NCBI GenBank assembly: GCA_949130495.1
Contig: OX422208.1
Coordinates: 397,504,561-397,568,560, forward strand
DNA: 64,000 bases
Direction of reading: 5' to 3'
Source: Sambucus nigra
Lineage: Eukaryota; Streptophyta; Magnoliopsida; Dipsacales; Adoxaceae
In this document: positions 11,982-23,521 of the stretch, in pieces
Numbering within the stretch: position 1 is the stretch's first letter
Layout: each line of letters begins with the position of its first letter
Notes under the pieces: generated by a model
Database searches by the model: none
Seen by the model: the letters and a program-made list of their open reading frames with translations, nothing else
Told to the model about the DNA's origin: nothing
Translations under genes and position numbers: made by a program

Positions 11982-12079
11982 GGATAAGGTATGTATGAGA
12001 ATACATGATTATCTTGAAGTCTTCACAATAATCTTCAACCTTATATAACTTAATTAAAAACATCAAAATAGATAGTAGC

Positions 12080-12261
12080 AATTATGGTGCAATTAAAAAA
12101 CCTTTTGAATATGGGGGTAACCGCTCTCTCTCAAGCTACCATTGTTCTTAGATTCAAGACATGGGAGGATAACACGGGCCGACTTCCGCCTCTCCCAGCG
12201 GGAGCCTTAGGCGTTTGGTAAAATCTTTTAATTATGGTGCAATTAAAAAAGCTTTTGAATA
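12080..12261 (+). mobile_element. SINE-like 118-bp insert between 32-bp direct repeats
   Basis: A 32-bp sequence beginning AATTATGGTGCAATTAAAA is repeated at 12080-12111 and 12230-12261 with one mismatch. The 118 bp between holds a GC-rich segment with CCCAGCGGGAGCCTTAGGCG, resembling the 3' part of plant Au-type SINEs. If the flanks are a target duplication they are longer than usual for a SINE. No clear tRNA-like box A/B pair was seen, so it may be 5'-truncated. Confidence 0.45.
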
Positions 12262-14375
12262 AAGCAAGTTCTAGTCCAGTCCAGTCCACTCAGAAAGCTT
12301 TTCCTATGAAACGGCGTTACGCCCCAAAGTTCCACTTGATACCCAAATTAATAATAAAGAGATTTTAAAGAAAAATGAGGGTTAGATATTATGCGAAGAT
12401 AGGAAAGTAAAAAGGGACCTGGCAAGAGTGAGGCAGAGATTGAAGAAGTCCATAGTATCATGATGTTGTTGGGTATTGCTAATGTACATAGCTAATCGGT
12501 CAGCGACCATAGAAATGCCAAATGAAGTATCAAACGAGGGCTTTACAGAAGGGGTTGCACCCGCACCCATCGGAGACGGATTTATAGTGATTCCGGCCAT
12601 TCACTCTGGCTAACGCCACCTCAACCTCCTTCTTCTGTGGATGGGGTGGAGTGGAGTATTTTAAATGTTTTTTAATGGGAAATTTGGCTTTATTCGGTCT
12701 TATTCTCGTATGTGGAAGGAACTGAAATGATACTACCACTGGCTTTTATTTACGACAGAGCCTGGGGGTGCAGACACGCGGAGTAAATGGCATTTTTGAG
12801 TCTGTTGGTTTCAATTTCAATCAGATAGTTCCTAATTTGGCGCTTCAAAATGGAAACGTGGCACCTAACCTACTCGGCGGGTGTGTGATCCTATGAGGAT
12901 TAATAACATGTATCAAAAGCATCAATGTCAATAAACGCATGTTTCATATATTTTTCGGTCTTACCCAAGGTTGTCTCTCTTCCATATTTAAATAATTAGG
13001 CCTAATTTTTAGTGTTTATCGAAATAATGACTTTTATATTTTATTCCACTTATTTATATGTGGATTTTTATTCAGACTTTGTAATTTATACTTGAAATTT
13101 TATGATGTTCACAAAAAATTTCATGATTTAAAGTTTACGTATACCCTAACATTTAAGGTATTTCCTTCATCTCGATTAAAAGTCTATTATATATTCTAGT
13201 TGTCCCAAATTAATAATTCTTTTTCTTTTTTTTTTTGGACAAAATGAAAGAATAAAAAAAATTGTTTATAATGACTATTGATTTGGTGTAATTTAAACCT
13301 ATACAAAAATTGAATAACGACTCGTAACTTGAGGCGGATGATTATATATTAAGGGTAAGGGATCTTAGTGCCTGTATAGCCGTATATTTTTTATTGGTCA
13401 AGCACTAAATTGAGAAAGTGCATTAATTTTGTAGTCATTGTTATTTATAATAATGGGAGACCTTCTCTTCCTTATATTTCAAATTGTCAATATTTCGTCA
13501 TCAACAATATTAGAGTTTCAAAAATGCAAAGGGGCACGCAAAATTCTTTATGTGGGGTTTTGTTATTAAATTAATTGAGTTTTAATGATCTATAAAAAGT
13601 TATTTTTTGTGATTATGCATTTTGTTTGCAGTTCTTAATAGTTGCGTAATTGTTAACATAATTTTTCGTTAATGAAAAATTACTTGTCTACAAATATTAT
13701 TATTGTTGTTTTGAGGGTGATGTCAATTGTACTCCAAATAATCTTTAGATTTAGATGGAGACGGAGAGATTGGTGGTGGTTTTGCACATGAGCGAGAGGG
13801 TGACAGTGGGAGGTGATGAGTACACGAGAAAGAGAGATATAGTAGGGTGACAATTGGTTATGGTGAAAACTCATTAGAGTGATGGTGGCAGTGGAGTTAG
13901 AATTAAAGTGGTGTTGTGGTTAGAGTTAGGGTGAGATGAGTTTTAAAAAATAATTTTATGTTTTGTGTGGAGATGAAAAGAATAGTTAAAGAACTTTTGT
14001 GAATTGACTTTTATTTTTTGGACATTGAAAAGTAGACTAAAATATATTGGTAAATCTAGTAAAAAGTCTAATTTTTTATGCAATGTTTAGAGTGTCTTTA
14101 ACCTTACTTTGTATTGATATGAATAGTACTTTGCAAATTTATTTATTATTACTCGTGTATAACTATTATTTTGAGTAATATAACTAGTAACAAGGGAAGT
14201 CCATAAAAAATTGAATGGATTCATAGATGTTTGCATCAAAACTAAAGAATATTACGGTTAAATATCATACGATGGGTGCTTCACATCATTTTCATGGTAC
14301 CACTTTAAGCAAGTATATATGAGTTCAAAAAACCAAATAGAAATGTAATATTTTTTGGCAACCTATACTCTTAGT
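12262..14375. other. AT-rich intergenic sequence
   Basis: No supportable gene. Minus-strand frames at 12382-12600 and 12530-12739 have no recognisable domain. The rest is AT-rich with poly-T runs. Confidence 0.4.
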
Positions 14376-14905
14376 TAGACCTGTCAAAATGACATACGAC
14401 ATGATAATGCGACGCGACACAAAATTATACGATGTATTTAGACTTATCAAGTTTCGATCAATATCGGGTCAACATGATAGACCCATTAAGATAACGATTT
14501 AGTTTTAAAAAATTTAGTACATGCGATTAGACCCGTTTGTACCCATTAATAATATCATAACTCTTACTTATCTTTGATTCATTTTGTAATTTTTATTATA
14601 TGTATAAATTTGGGCAAGGAGCATTTTGTTGTTGGGATTCTATTACTATTAACATTTGGAATTTAGGATGTAGAATTAAATATATTATGTTTTGATGGAT
14701 AATTTTAGTTACTTAATGGGTATTGACAGTTTACGTCAAGTGGCTCGTTAATAAAATAGTTTGAATTTGGGTTTGTTATTTAGAACCAATTTGTTAACAA
14801 GTCGTGTATGAGTTAAGGGGATTTTAACATGAATCCCTTACCACACGACACAAACTTGACCCAACATGACTCGTTACTCTTTAACGGATCAACTCTTAGT
14901 ACCAC
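14376..14905. mobile_element. hAT-like non-autonomous remnant
   Basis: The left part has CCTGTCAAAATGACATACGA and GCGACGCGACAC; the right part has CACGACACAAACTTGACCC. Such GACACGAC-rich ends after a CCTGTCAA or GGGGTGGCAA terminus are characteristic of widespread plant hAT-type MITEs. No clean 8-bp target duplication was found, so boundaries are approximate. Confidence 0.35.
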
Positions 14906-15038
14906 GATTTCTAGTCGTTCAGATAACCAATTTTGAGGTAGGTTTGTAGTACTCTTCAACTTTATTACTAGTGTTGCGGCTTTAACAAATGCATGATAAG
15001 CAAATAAGACGCAAAGTAGCAAAGTAATTTTATATGTA

Positions 15039-15115
15039 AAATTAGGGAGGCAATGAGTGAAATGTAAAAGTAAGGGAGGCAATGAGTGAAATGTAAAATA
15101 GGAGAGTCAATCACT
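15039..15115. repeat. short tandem repeat
   Basis: GGGAGGCAATGAGTGAAATG occurs twice in succession with a third degenerate copy (GGAGAGTCAATCACTGAAAT), period about 30 bp. Confidence 0.7.
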
Positions 15116-15597
15116 GAAATTGGGTGATACATTTAGGTTTATTTTGAGTTTTCTCCCCACTTTATTGATCAATTTTATAATAAATCTTTATTTTCTTAAA
15201 ATTTATAACGCACTCCTACTATTTTAAACTCTCCATCTAAACTGTTACTTAACAGTTATATTTACTGTTGTCATTTTGAGTTTCCCCCTCACTTTTATAA
15301 TCGGTTTGTACTTTGTAATAGGGCCACATTTTAAAAAAATGCAATACGCCCCTAATCTGTTAACTCTCCGATTTTTTATTGTTAAAAACTTGATTTTCAT
15401 ATAATAAAAACTCTCTGATAATAAGTTTTCAATCTTTAGTCTTTGTCACGTACTTTTATTTTGTAGTTAGTCTTTGTGAAAATATAGATAAGTATAGACT
15501 TTATATCGTTTAAAGGCTTTGGTTCTTTTTTTAATATATTTGTAATTTCACTAAAAGAATAATAATATTTGACCCTTAAGAAATTATTTTAAAAAGA

Positions 15598-15765
15598 ATG
15601 ATGGGTTGGGCTTGGGCTTGGGCTGGCCTACTTAATTTTTTATTGGTCGGACTTGAGCCAAACAATATTAGCCTGAGGTCGACGGGCTTGGGCCTTTGTG
15701 TAAAGTATTATTATGAGGGCCAGTCTTGCCTGAACCCGACCAAATCCGGCCCATGAATAAGCCTC
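15598..15765. other. GGGCTTGGG/GCCCGA-rich segment, probable transposon debris
   Basis: GGGCTTGGGCTTGGGCTGG, GACGGGCTTGGGCC and CCCGACC...GGCCCATGA lie within 170 bp of otherwise AT-rich DNA. This word usage is typical of terminal regions of some plant hAT-type elements, but no ends could be defined. Confidence 0.3.
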
Positions 15766-16587
15766 CCACTTATTGTAATAAATATTTATTTGCGCCTAAT
15801 TTAACTAGATTGTAGCTAAATTTAGTTTTTAATTGCACCCATAAAAAATCATACTTGAACTATTATAGCAGATTTTGAATTGCACCCCACAATATTATTA
15901 CTACTATAGAAATTTTTTGCTAAAATCTACTTCTACTTGCACAAAAAAAAAATTACAAATTACTATTATGCATTCTTCACTGGAAGTTTCTTAATTTTTG
16001 CCACTAAAAGTTCAAAAAACATTTATAACCAAAGCATGCACAAGTGAGAGCCCAAAAAAATATTTTTTCTAACCAAAAAAGACATGTCGTAACTACTACA
16101 CCAAAAAATAGAGTATTCCTAAATTTAGCCGCAGGAATAGATCAAAAAATAATTATTTGCATCATGCTTTCTTGTCCCGTAATGAATACCACCCCTAAAA
16201 AACTAACCATTATATTAAACAAAATAGTAATACAGTCTTACTAAAACGTAAAAAAACAACATGCATTAACTTGGATAGTGTTGGATGAATTATCTTCCTT
16301 GTTATCTTCAATGAGCTTCGGTAAATTTAGCTTCAAATCACCTTAGTAATAAAAATCCCAAAATAATTAAAATATGTGAAAATTAAATTTTGAAAAAATA
16401 AATTAGATAAAAGGTATAAATTTACCTTTAATACAAAATATTCAATTTCTAGTACAAATCAAGATCTCCATGATTTCGAGTTAAAGTGAGTCGTAAAATT
16501 GACTAAGCACGACCACCATTACTAAAGGCCGCGTCGAATGTTGAAAACGTATATGCCTACCGGTCCAAGTTCAATTAATTAATCACC
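15766..16587. other. AT-rich spacer
   Basis: No gene seen. A CTACTACACCAAAAAATAG word near 16094 resembles CACTA-transposon termini but stands alone. The plus frame at 16044-16244 looks like chance. Confidence 0.35.
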
Positions 16588-17697
16588 TGTGACACCCTGT
16601 AAAATTCATAAATAGATTGATCAATTCTAAACATAAATAATACGAGAGTCAAAACAACTAGTAACATTCTCAATACGACCAAATTAAAATAAAACAATAA
16701 GGATACTTATTGGACTTTCGTTTTTATTATAATTTATTTTAATAATAACAGACCTTATTTAATAATATTTTAAGTAATTATGTAATTATTTAAGTTAAAT
16801 ATTAATTTTATAACTTATTAATTTTTATAGTATTTCATTCCTTATTATATTTATTTATTTTACATTTTTTTAAATTTGCATTTTCTTTATTTAATTTTTT
16901 ATTTCCATATTTTTTCGATTTCTTTTTATTATATTTTATTTTTATTTTTATTTTTGCATTTTTATTTTTTATTCCAAAATTATTTATTGTTTAATTCTCC
17001 CACTCCCTTATTTAATTATCTTATTTATCTCTCTCCCTGGTAATTACTCCCACACACATATTCTCTCATCCTCACACACACTCATTATTTTTTCTCTTCC
17101 ATCCCTCCTCTTTATTTCCCTTATTCAAATCCCCCACATTCTCCACTCACTCTCTTTCCATTATTTTATTTCCACATTCATTCTCTTTCTATTTATTTTA
17201 TTCTCTCTTTCTTCCGTTCTCATCCTTAATTTATTACTTTTCACTTTCTTCTTTATTCTCTTTAACTTTTCTCATCCCTTTCTTCTTTTAATTCTTGTTC
17301 TCTTATCTTTTCCACATACACATTCACCAACACACACATATATAAATATAGATCTTTTGTTTTAATATTTTATTATTTCTTTTTACAATTTTTACATTTT
17401 TATTTCTCTCACTTTTTTTAACTTTGTTTTCCATCTTATTTTTAATGTTATTTTTTTTTTAAAAATTATGACTTTTTAATATTCTTATGATTTTTATATT
17501 TATTTTTTATTCGCATATTTTCTTTTTTTTACTTGCTTCTGACATTTTTTATCTATTTTATTAAATTATTTTATTTATTCTTTTAATTTTTTATTTAGCA
17601 TTTTTTTGTTAATTTATTTATCATCTTTATTATATAATTTTCGTTACCTTCTTTCTTTTCTCTCTTATTATTTTTCCATCACACATATCACATATCT
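16588..17697 (+). mobile_element. LTR fragment of a chromovirus-like element
   Basis: Starts TGTGACACCCTGTAAAATTC, the same LTR start class as TGTAACACCCCGTA at 18559, 26252 and 57730. An AT-rich part is followed by a long pyrimidine-rich part (about 17000-17340) with CTCTCTCC and CACACACA runs. No primer site or internal region follows, and the segment meets the MITE target duplication at 17698, so it is read as a truncated or solo LTR. Confidence 0.45.
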
Positions 17698-17906
17698 TTT
17701 GTCTATGGGAGCCGCTATTCTCACACCAAAATCTTCATCCCTCATTTTCTTTTAATTATTTAAATAGAAAATGATAAAAATACCCTATCAACTTTGAGCG
17801 AACTCAACTTCCTCCCCCGCTCCCTTCTAATTAGTTTTCACGTTTCTTTTTTATAAGAAAATTGTTATATATATGTATGTATATTATCTTTTTAAAAAAA
17901 CTATTT

Positions 17907-18331
17907 TGTAGGAAATTCTTCTCACAATAATTACTAGAATTGCAGGATTGACCCAAAAGTATTCCGAATGCAAAAAAGAAAAAGAGAGAACTATATACGT
18001 GGTTCGATCGTAAGATCGACCTACGTCCACGGGGATAAAGGGGGTGTTTTGTATTAGAAAAAGTGATGACAATAACCGGAGTGCTAGTTTTGCTAGCTAA
18101 GAGTCCAGGCTACTATGTGTTGATTACAATTACCCTATAATGTGGGCTAGATCGCCCCTATTTATAGACTTAGTATCCCGCGCTGGTGGGTTTCTTAATG
18201 CATATCTCTATCTGTAACGATCTTGTAGATTTGATCATATCTAAATCATCGTATGTCGATTACTCTGTGTGATCCTTTCGCGACTTGCCACGTAATCAGC
18301 CACGTGGCCTTAGTTAATCTTCTCCTTTTAT
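17907..18331 (-). repeat. 3' LTR of the Tat-lineage element
   Basis: Begins TGTAGGAAATTCTTC on the plus strand. The minus-strand TATA-like sequence is at about 18159-18169 and the promoter hairpin at 17997-18033, with inner stem CGATC-GTAA-GATCG. Just inside, CCCCCAAGG (about 18335-18343) is the complement of the purine tract. Confidence 0.82.
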
Positions 18332-18553
18332 TTTCCCCCAAGGTGAGGGCGATCAGTTAAATACACTGATCGGCCTTATCTTGCTTTATTGCATGTATTA
18401 TTGGCCTCCCAGGTTGTTCACCCAACATCTTAACCTGTTTATTTGCCACGTGTATATTAAATTTGGTGTTATTTTCACACGTGTTTATTTTTTGAGGTGC
18501 GCGAAGCAATCATTGCTGACATAGTTCGTGCATTTATTTCTATCATTGGGTTA
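18332..18553. other. Tat element segment between 3' LTR and the antisense gene
   Basis: Non-coding piece of the Tat element left of the Tekay-like insertion. It contains CACGTGT words twice (about 18446-18484) and would be the upstream region of the antisense extra gene. Confidence 0.5.
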
Positions 18554-18603
18554 TGTGTTGTAACACCCCGTAATTCTGCTTAACTAGGAAAATACGTTTG
18601 TTT

Positions 18604-18790
18604 AAATTACGTGAGTAGAGTAATTTATGATTTAATGTGATTACGTGAGTAGAGTAATTTATGTGATTAATTACGACGTTCGTTTAAATTACGTGAGTAG
18701 AGTAATTTAAAGTGATCACGTGAGTAGAGTAATTTATGTGATTAATTACATTTTATTTAAATTATGTGAGATGAGTAATTTAATGAAATA
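18604..18790. repeat. hairpin-forming tandem motif at LTR start
   Basis: The word AAATTAC-GTGAGTAGA-GTAATTT has a perfect 7-bp stem with a 9-base loop. Complete or near-complete copies occur at about 18604-18626, 18639-18660, 18693-18715 and 18718-18740, with a decayed copy near 18760. The same series recurs in the right LTR at about 26297-26480. Confidence 0.8.
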
Positions 18791-19792
18791 TTATGTTAAT
18801 AAAGATGAATATGACGAGTAAAAAGTTACTAAATGTGAATAGTAAAGTTTTAATGTTTATGGGTACGACCTAGTGACTATATGGACGTACCGGAGTTATC
18901 TCAACCGAGTATCGAGCGTAGGACAAAAATTAAGGATGAGAGTAGAAAAATATTTAAGAGACTCAAACGATAATTTAGAGTCCACGGTTGATTCCGAAAG
19001 GATCGAATTAGTCAAAATAGCATACCCGGGGGTACTAGTTGAGTGTCGGGTCAATTTCGGGCTAAACCGGGACCATTCGGGGGCATTTCGGTCTCTTTAC
19101 AATTAGGGGAAAGATGACCTACGAATTTTGAAACCCTAGATCAGATTATAAGAGTGGTGGCTAGGGTTAGTCAAATAGATATACACCATAGCCATTAGAG
19201 AAGAGAGAGAGAGGCAAATTCATAAGGCAAAATAAGGAAGGAGGGATCATCCTAAGGAAATTTCACCAAAAAGATTGTTGGGAAGGAGGATTGAAGTATC
19301 AATATCATCAACCATCATCAACAACCACGAAATCAGACCCTACAAATCATAAGGCAAGTGGTTATTTACAAAATAATTGAGTTATAATACCCATAATTAA
19401 GCTTTAGGAAAAACATGATTTTTATGATATTCTTGGGAACAAACAATTGATTATGATCCATGATTGAGTAGGATCTGCATGTAGAACGTTTTTGGATTAC
19501 CAAGCATGTTTATATCATAGAAAACTAGATGACAAATTCATGAGAGAATCTGGAAATTGGATGGAAGATTTAAAGAATGCAATTTTAGGGTTCTTGAAGA
19601 TTAGTGAGATTTTTAGTTAATTTGGCCAATATTTATAATGATTTTGTTGTTTTAAATCGTTAGTAATCATCCCAGAACATGTAGGAATGATTAGAAATTG
19701 TTGGTTGTGAATATGGTGGACTATCATGAAAGTTAGAGAAATAAAAATGGTGAAACTCGTAGGAAGAAGAAGAACTGGGTCTGTCACTGCTT

Positions 19793-19870
19793 GATCGATC
19801 GATCGACCCTTGAATGTCGATCGATCGAGAAGTCGATCGATCGACCATACCCTTCGATCGATCGACCCTG
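19793..19870. repeat. GATCGATCGATCGAC palindromic repeats
   Basis: Four copies of (T)CGATCGATCGA-type words separated by short spacers. The right LTR counterpart (about 27401-27460) lacks one copy. Each copy is self-complementary. Confidence 0.8.
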
Positions 19871-21424
19871 GCTAGACTTTAGAGAAATTTGCGAATATTT
19901 CTTGTAATTACCGTCGCTTAATGGGAACCTTAGAAATGATATTTTACCTATGAGGGGACTTTAAAATTACCAGTAGGTGTATCATTAGATTTCTTCACAA
20001 ATGATTGAGTGGGAATTTCGGAGAAATAGACTGACGGAAGAACGAGCGATTTAGCCATATGTTGCGACTGTGAGAATTAAATTTCGGAAAGAATGAGATT
20101 TAAATTCCAGAAAAGAAATACCAGTAGGTTAAATATTAACTTAACTACTGAATTAAGAGAGGGGTAACTAGGGCCCTTAGAGCTGCGTGAATACTCGAAT
20201 AAATACAATGATGAAATAAATTGTAATTTATAAGTACGGTGAATATAAGTAAAATATATTACGTACGGGTATGATTTGTTAGGTCGGGTGTGTACCTACT
20301 AAATTATATAAAAAGTTTGGGTTAAGAGGATATTACCTAAATTAATTATGTTAGGGTCGATGTGACATTCCGAACTAACATAAAACTATTATATATTTGG
20401 GGTCGATGATAAATGCCGAACCAAACTTGTAACTGGTGTCGCGATGAAAGAGTCCCGAACCAGAATATGTGTATATATTTATATTTTTAAATAGTTGGGG
20501 TCGATGGATTATTCCAAACCAACTTTCACTTGGGGTCGACGCATTATTCCGAACCAAGAGTCCTTTATGTGTAATAAAAGGATATGTTAGTAGTAACTAA
20601 GATTAAATACATTGTTGTATGATAAAATGTATTCTTTGTGCATTATCTATTAATTTAAAATAGTAGACAATGAAATGAAATGTAAATGTCTTAGTAATAA
20701 TTTATAGCGTGATGAAATTATTACAAGAATAAGGACAACGGATAGTAAATGAGTTAACTACGGTTATGGGTAGTGTAACTAGGTAGACTAAGTATTCTCG
20801 ATAGTTACGTACTACGCAAGAGAGGTGAGGAAGATCAAGGGAGTGTGCGAAACCTTAATATGTGTAATCAATAACTTAATAGTGATAACGGCTTGCAAAA
20901 TATTTTCAAATGTTTTGAGTACTAACTCTTGCTATGTAAATTTTTGAAAAACCTTTTAGGTGCCCAGCCACAGGGACACCCAGCATGATTTCATTTCAGA
21001 GATTTGGGAGCTGCAGCAAGTGTGGATGTTGCAGGGATTGTTTAGACGCTTCCTCTTTTTCAGTTCTAGTGCAGGATCTCAGTTTAGCTATTCTTAGTTG
21101 GGACATGTTGTTCCACCTTTACTATATCAGTTTATTCTAGTTATGGATTTGTAGTTGTCTTTTGGGTCGTGGTTTTCGGCAAGACTTTACCTGCTTTCAG
21201 ATATTTTATAAACTGCTTATTTATTTCTAGTATTTGTAATGTGGTTGTATGGTGAATGTTTTTTTTAAGAAGGATAAAATTTGGCACCCGTTTAATTTCA
21301 TTTAGGTGGTTAGTAAATTTAAAAGACGATCGACAGTGATGCTAAGAATGAACCATTAAAGAAACCTGTTTATATTAAAATAAGGCTTGATCACCCAAGG
21401 TTGAATTAGGCGGGGTGTCATAGA

Positions 21425-21436
21425 TGGTATCAGAGC
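21425..21436 (+). promoter_or_regulatory. primer binding site (tRNA-iMet type)
   Basis: TGGTATCAGAGC, the complement of the plant initiator methionine tRNA 3' end, lies two bases inside the 5' LTR. It is the standard minus-strand priming site for Tekay-like and many other plant elements. Confidence 0.93.
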
Positions 21437-21614
21437 ATCAGGTTCTAGTGTCCATAGGATCTGTTCGGCTTACTACGATTCAGCGTAACGTTTGTTTGTA
21501 TTAGAGCCCTACTATTAGGATTGTTGATTCAAAATTTCCATTGTTGCGATATCGTACTTCTGCTCTTAAATATTGTATAAACTGTGTACTTATACAATTT
21601 GAATCTTATTTCAG

Positions 21615-22739
21615 ATGCCGCCAAGGAGACAGAGAGCAGAGAGGGCTGAAGCCAGAGAAGAGGTGAGGGAGGCTCATCAGGAGCCACAGGTACCGATACC
21701 ACCACCCCCACCCGAGTTAATCTCCACTACTCAGGTTGCAGTGATAGTGGCTCAGGCAGTCGAGACAGCGATGAGGGCAATGGCAGCTCACTTTCCTCAG
21801 CCTCAAGTACCTCCCCCTGTGGCACCGGTAGTGCAAGTTCCAGCAGGGCCATATACTTGGCAACGAGTCAGGGAGACATTTCAGAAGGAACACCCACCCG
21901 AGTTTCAGGGTAGTACTAATGTAGTGGAAGCGTGCCACTGGAAGAAGAATATCCAGCGCCACTTGCGCATGCTAGAGTGCACCGGGGTACAGGAACAGAT
22001 GCTAGCCACTTTCCGTCTGTCAGGAGCGGCCCTACAGTGGTGGGAGTCAGTTACCACCACCAAGGAGAGGGATACTTTGACTATTTCTGAGTTTTGGGTG
22101 CGGTTTGACCGCAAGTATTTCCCTCCAGCAGTAGAGTCAGAGATGAGGAAGAAGTTCAGCGAAGTGGTTCAGGGTGATCGCTCAGTTGCTGACTACGAGG
22201 AAGAGTTTACCCGCTTGGCCAATTTTGTGCCAAACGAGGTGAGCAATGAAGAGAGAAAGAAGTCCAAATTTATGGAGGGCCCAACCTGGAGAATCAGACA
22301 ACATTTGATTGGTAATCCGGCGTTGGTAACCTACACAGATGTCGTCAATGCCGCTCTACTACACTATCAGGATCACCGTTTTCATATTAAGGGAAATAAG
22401 AGGGGTGAGCCTTGCCAACCGGGCAAGGTGGATGGAGGTAGTGGCAGCAGCGCATCACTGCAGCAAACAGCGGGTCAGATAGGACAGGATTCCCAACAGG
22501 GGAACTCTGCCAAGAAGTTTAAGCACGGGAGGCATCGCTTTGACCGGCAGGGCCAGCAGGGTCCTCAGCAACCAGTCCCTCAGGGTCGACAGGGCCAGAG
22601 TAATCAAAATGAGGGACAACAAGGCCAAGGACGACAGGGCCAACAGGGCCAAGGACAGAGACAATTTCAGGGTCAGTGCTTCACTTGTGGCCAGCAAGGT
22701 CACAAGAGCAGAAATTGTCCACAGCAAGACAGGGCATAA
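21615..22739 (+). CDS. gag: Gag of the Tekay-like element
   Basis: A 374-residue open frame starting at the first ATG after the leader. The N-terminus is charged (RRQRAERAEAREEVREAHQ), followed by a proline-rich stretch. The capsid region (about residues 70-260) contains the gag-like segments ALQWWESV and FDRKYFPPAVESEMRKKF. A Gln/Gly-rich linker (about 300-350) leads to a single CCHC zinc knuckle CFTCGQQGHKSRNC at residues 355-368 (22677-22718). Gag packages element RNA in cytoplasmic virus-like particles. The frame ends 20 codons after the knuckle, and the protease frame lies in -1 relative to it. That could be programmed frameshifting or a simple indel; many relatives have one fused frame, so an indel is possible. 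Confidence 0.93.
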   Translation: MPPRRQRAERAEAREEVREAHQEPQVPIPPPPPELISTTQVAVIVAQAVETAMRAMAAHFPQPQVPPPVAPVVQVPAGPYTWQRVRETFQKEHPPEFQGSTNVVEACHWKKNIQRHLRMLECTGVQEQMLATFRLSGAALQWWESVTTTKERDTLTISEFWVRFDRKYFPPAVESEMRKKFSEVVQGDRSVADYEEEFTRLANFVPNEVSNEERKKSKFMEGPTWRIRQHLIGNPALVTYTDVVNAALLHYQDHRFHIKGNKRGEPCQPGKVDGGSGSSASLQQTAGQIGQDSQQGNSAKKFKHGRHRFDRQGQQGPQQPVPQGRQGQSNQNEGQQGQGRQGQQGQGQRQFQGQCFTCGQQGHKSRNCPQQDRA

Positions 22740-23521
22740 AAACAGGGTGCCCAACAGGGGCAACAGGCACCATTAGCCCCAGCGACAGTACAGGCCCCAC
22801 AGCCAGGCAAATGCAGTACGGGCGTGTGTTCAACATCCGTGATATTCCATTTCAGTCGACCCCTCCAGCACCGCCGACAGTTGCGGGTATGTTTCCTATT
22901 CATGGGCTTGAGGGAAATATTTTATTTGACACGGGGGCATCGCATTCGTTTATTTCCACTAAATTTGCACGGGCAGCCGGCCTATTAGCGACAGCAGATA
23001 CTCATCTTATGTGTGTGGAGTCACCGATGGGTAGTGGATCCCTTATACACTCGATTTGTAAGGGTGTGGACATTATTGTCGGGAGATTGAGTCTAGCGGC
23101 GGACCTCCTAGTGCTGGATATGGAGGGATATGAAGTCATCCTAGGCATGGATTGGCTGGCACATAATAGGGCAATGGTAGATTGTTATGAGAGGACCATC
23201 GTGTTCTCCATTCCGGGGCAAGAGATGTTCCTTGTGGCATTGCCACTTCCCCAGGGAGGATCGCGAACACATTTGTATTATATTGAGGAGGAGACCTCAC
23301 ATGGATTTGTCGTTTCTCTGGACTCAATCCCAGTTGTGAGAGATTTTGAGGATGTCTTTCAGGAGATACCAGGGTTACCTCCTAGCAGGGAGATAGAGTT
23401 CGTTATTGATCTAACACCGGGGACGAGACCTATTGCCAAAGCACCATATCGCATGACTCCTTCGGAGATGCGGGAACTGAGAGAGCAAATTCAGCAGCTA
23501 TTAGGACAGGGTTTCATTTGA
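22676..23521 (+). pseudogene. pol: protease and start of reverse transcriptase (Tekay-like pol)
   Basis: Open from upstream of the protease to a TGA at 23519-23521. The aspartic protease motif FDTGASHSFIS has its catalytic Asp codon at 22928. The flap-side motif VILGMDWL follows at about 23137. After a linker, the reverse transcriptase N-terminal segment appears (DVFQEIPGLPPSREIEFVID, then APYRMTPSEMRELREQ). The TGA falls just before the conserved STSPWGAP segment and looks like a point change in an arginine codon. The first codons after the in-frame ATG at 22676 overlap gag in another frame and are probably not translated this way. The stop cuts Pol after the protease. Confidence 0.9.

Larger units (their letters stand above)
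18559..21422 (+). repeat. 5' LTR of the Tekay-like element
   Basis: 2,864 bp, from TGTAACACCCCG to GGTGTCATA (the last CA appears changed to TA; the right LTR ends CACA). It contains hairpin repeats near the start, a GATCGATC block, a run of GGGGTCGATG...ATTCCGAACCA units (20355-20560), and blocks shared with the LTR at 57730-60902, such as CCAGCCACAGGGAC and AGTGATGCTAAGAATGAACC. Confidence 0.94.

Noticed and set aside
12382..12739. Overlapping minus-strand frames considered as a small secreted or arabinogalactan-type peptide
   Set aside because: No signal peptide followed by Pro-Ala-Ser repeats, and no splice or start context.
16090..16120. CACTACACCAAAA-like word as a CACTA transposon end
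   Set aside because: The word reads CTACTACACCAAAA, without a matching inverted end or 3-bp duplication nearby.
22455..22763. Leucine-rich minus-strand frame opposite gag
   Set aside because: Antisense of the Gln/Gly-rich gag linker; codon composition explains it.
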